Below the pieces are notes generated by a model that worked only from the letters and a program-made list of their open reading frames with translations, did no database searches and was not told the DNA's origin. Both the position numbers and the translations under genes were made by a program. DNA of 64,000 nucleotides. Origin: Caprimulgus europaeus (lineage: Eukaryota; Chordata; Aves; Caprimulgiformes; Caprimulgidae). Each line of letters begins with the position of its first letter. Position 1 is the stretch's first letter. Shown here in pieces: positions 63,950 to 64,000 of this stretch. The stretch spans positions 28,256,295 through 28,320,294 of the forward strand of contig OU015524.1 of NCBI GenBank assembly GCA_907165065.1. Direction: 5' to 3'.

Positions 63950-64000
63950 TCATGCAATCAGAGGATACTTTTAGGTTGGAAGGGACCTCAGGATGTCTCT
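63950..64000 (-). mobile_element. 3' end of a CR1 LINE entering at the right edge
   Basis: On the plus strand, tcatgcaatcagaggatact then tttaggttggaagggacctc correspond to the reverse-complemented CR1 3' terminus, which typically reads as tcatagaatcatagaat followed by ggttggaagggacct. The element is therefore on the minus strand and continues beyond the window. Its octamer repeats are partly decayed. Confidence 0.9.

Noticed and set aside
1..64000. Prokaryotic-type systems (operons, CRISPR, insertion sequences, riboswitches)
   Set aside because: CR1 elements, CpG depletion and lack of long open frames show vertebrate nuclear DNA; no regularly spaced repeats or bacterial gene signatures were seen.

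Overview
This is gene-poor vertebrate nuclear DNA, most likely from a bird. The base composition is AT-rich and CpG is scarce almost throughout. The recognisable repeats are CR1 non-LTR retrotransposons of the avian/sauropsid type. One copy carries the classic CR1 3' end, with the octamer attctgtg in tandem. The only other old interspersed repeats I could recognise are a few MIR/CORE-SINE-like relics. There are no prokaryotic operons, rRNA, tRNA or CRISPR arrays, and I cannot assign any protein-coding gene with confidence. The window could be intergenic or lie inside long introns; the sequence alone does not decide.

Layout. Positions 1-500 hold a CR1 reverse-transcriptase fragment on the minus strand, running off the left edge. 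From 501 to about 19,600 there is unique AT-rich DNA with poly-A tracts (24 A at 3540, 39 A at 12806) and one conserved-looking, motif-rich block near 16.1-16.8 kb. Between 19.9 and 20.9 kb are two MIR-like relics. At 22.85-23.06 kb on the minus strand lies the most exon-like piece of sequence, next to a purine-rich patch (23.04-23.54 kb). An old CR1 tail lies at 28.35-28.58 kb and a possible CR1/L3-type relic at 33.3 kb. The best-preserved CR1 tail is at 36.13-36.66 kb, with a single nonsense codon. It is followed at 37.1 kb by a SINE relic with an intact B box. Further right are a CpG cluster around a TTACGTAA site (45.7 kb), a very diverged CR1 (50.6 kb), a 31-bp tandem duplication (52.07 kb) and a perfect 16-bp-arm hairpin (52.85 kb). 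A sharply bounded GC-rich, CpG-depleted block of about 480 bp lies at 56.5 kb, another MIR-like relic at 57.07 kb, and the 3' end of a further CR1 enters at the right edge.

Most open reading frames are 60-110 codons with low-complexity or AT-driven composition, as expected by chance in 64 kb. Several look superficially protein-like, so such appearance alone was not taken as evidence. I see no new multi-gene system. The items most worth a second look are the isolated GC block, the exon-like segment at 22.85-23.06 kb, the perfect hairpin and the CpG/D-box cluster.
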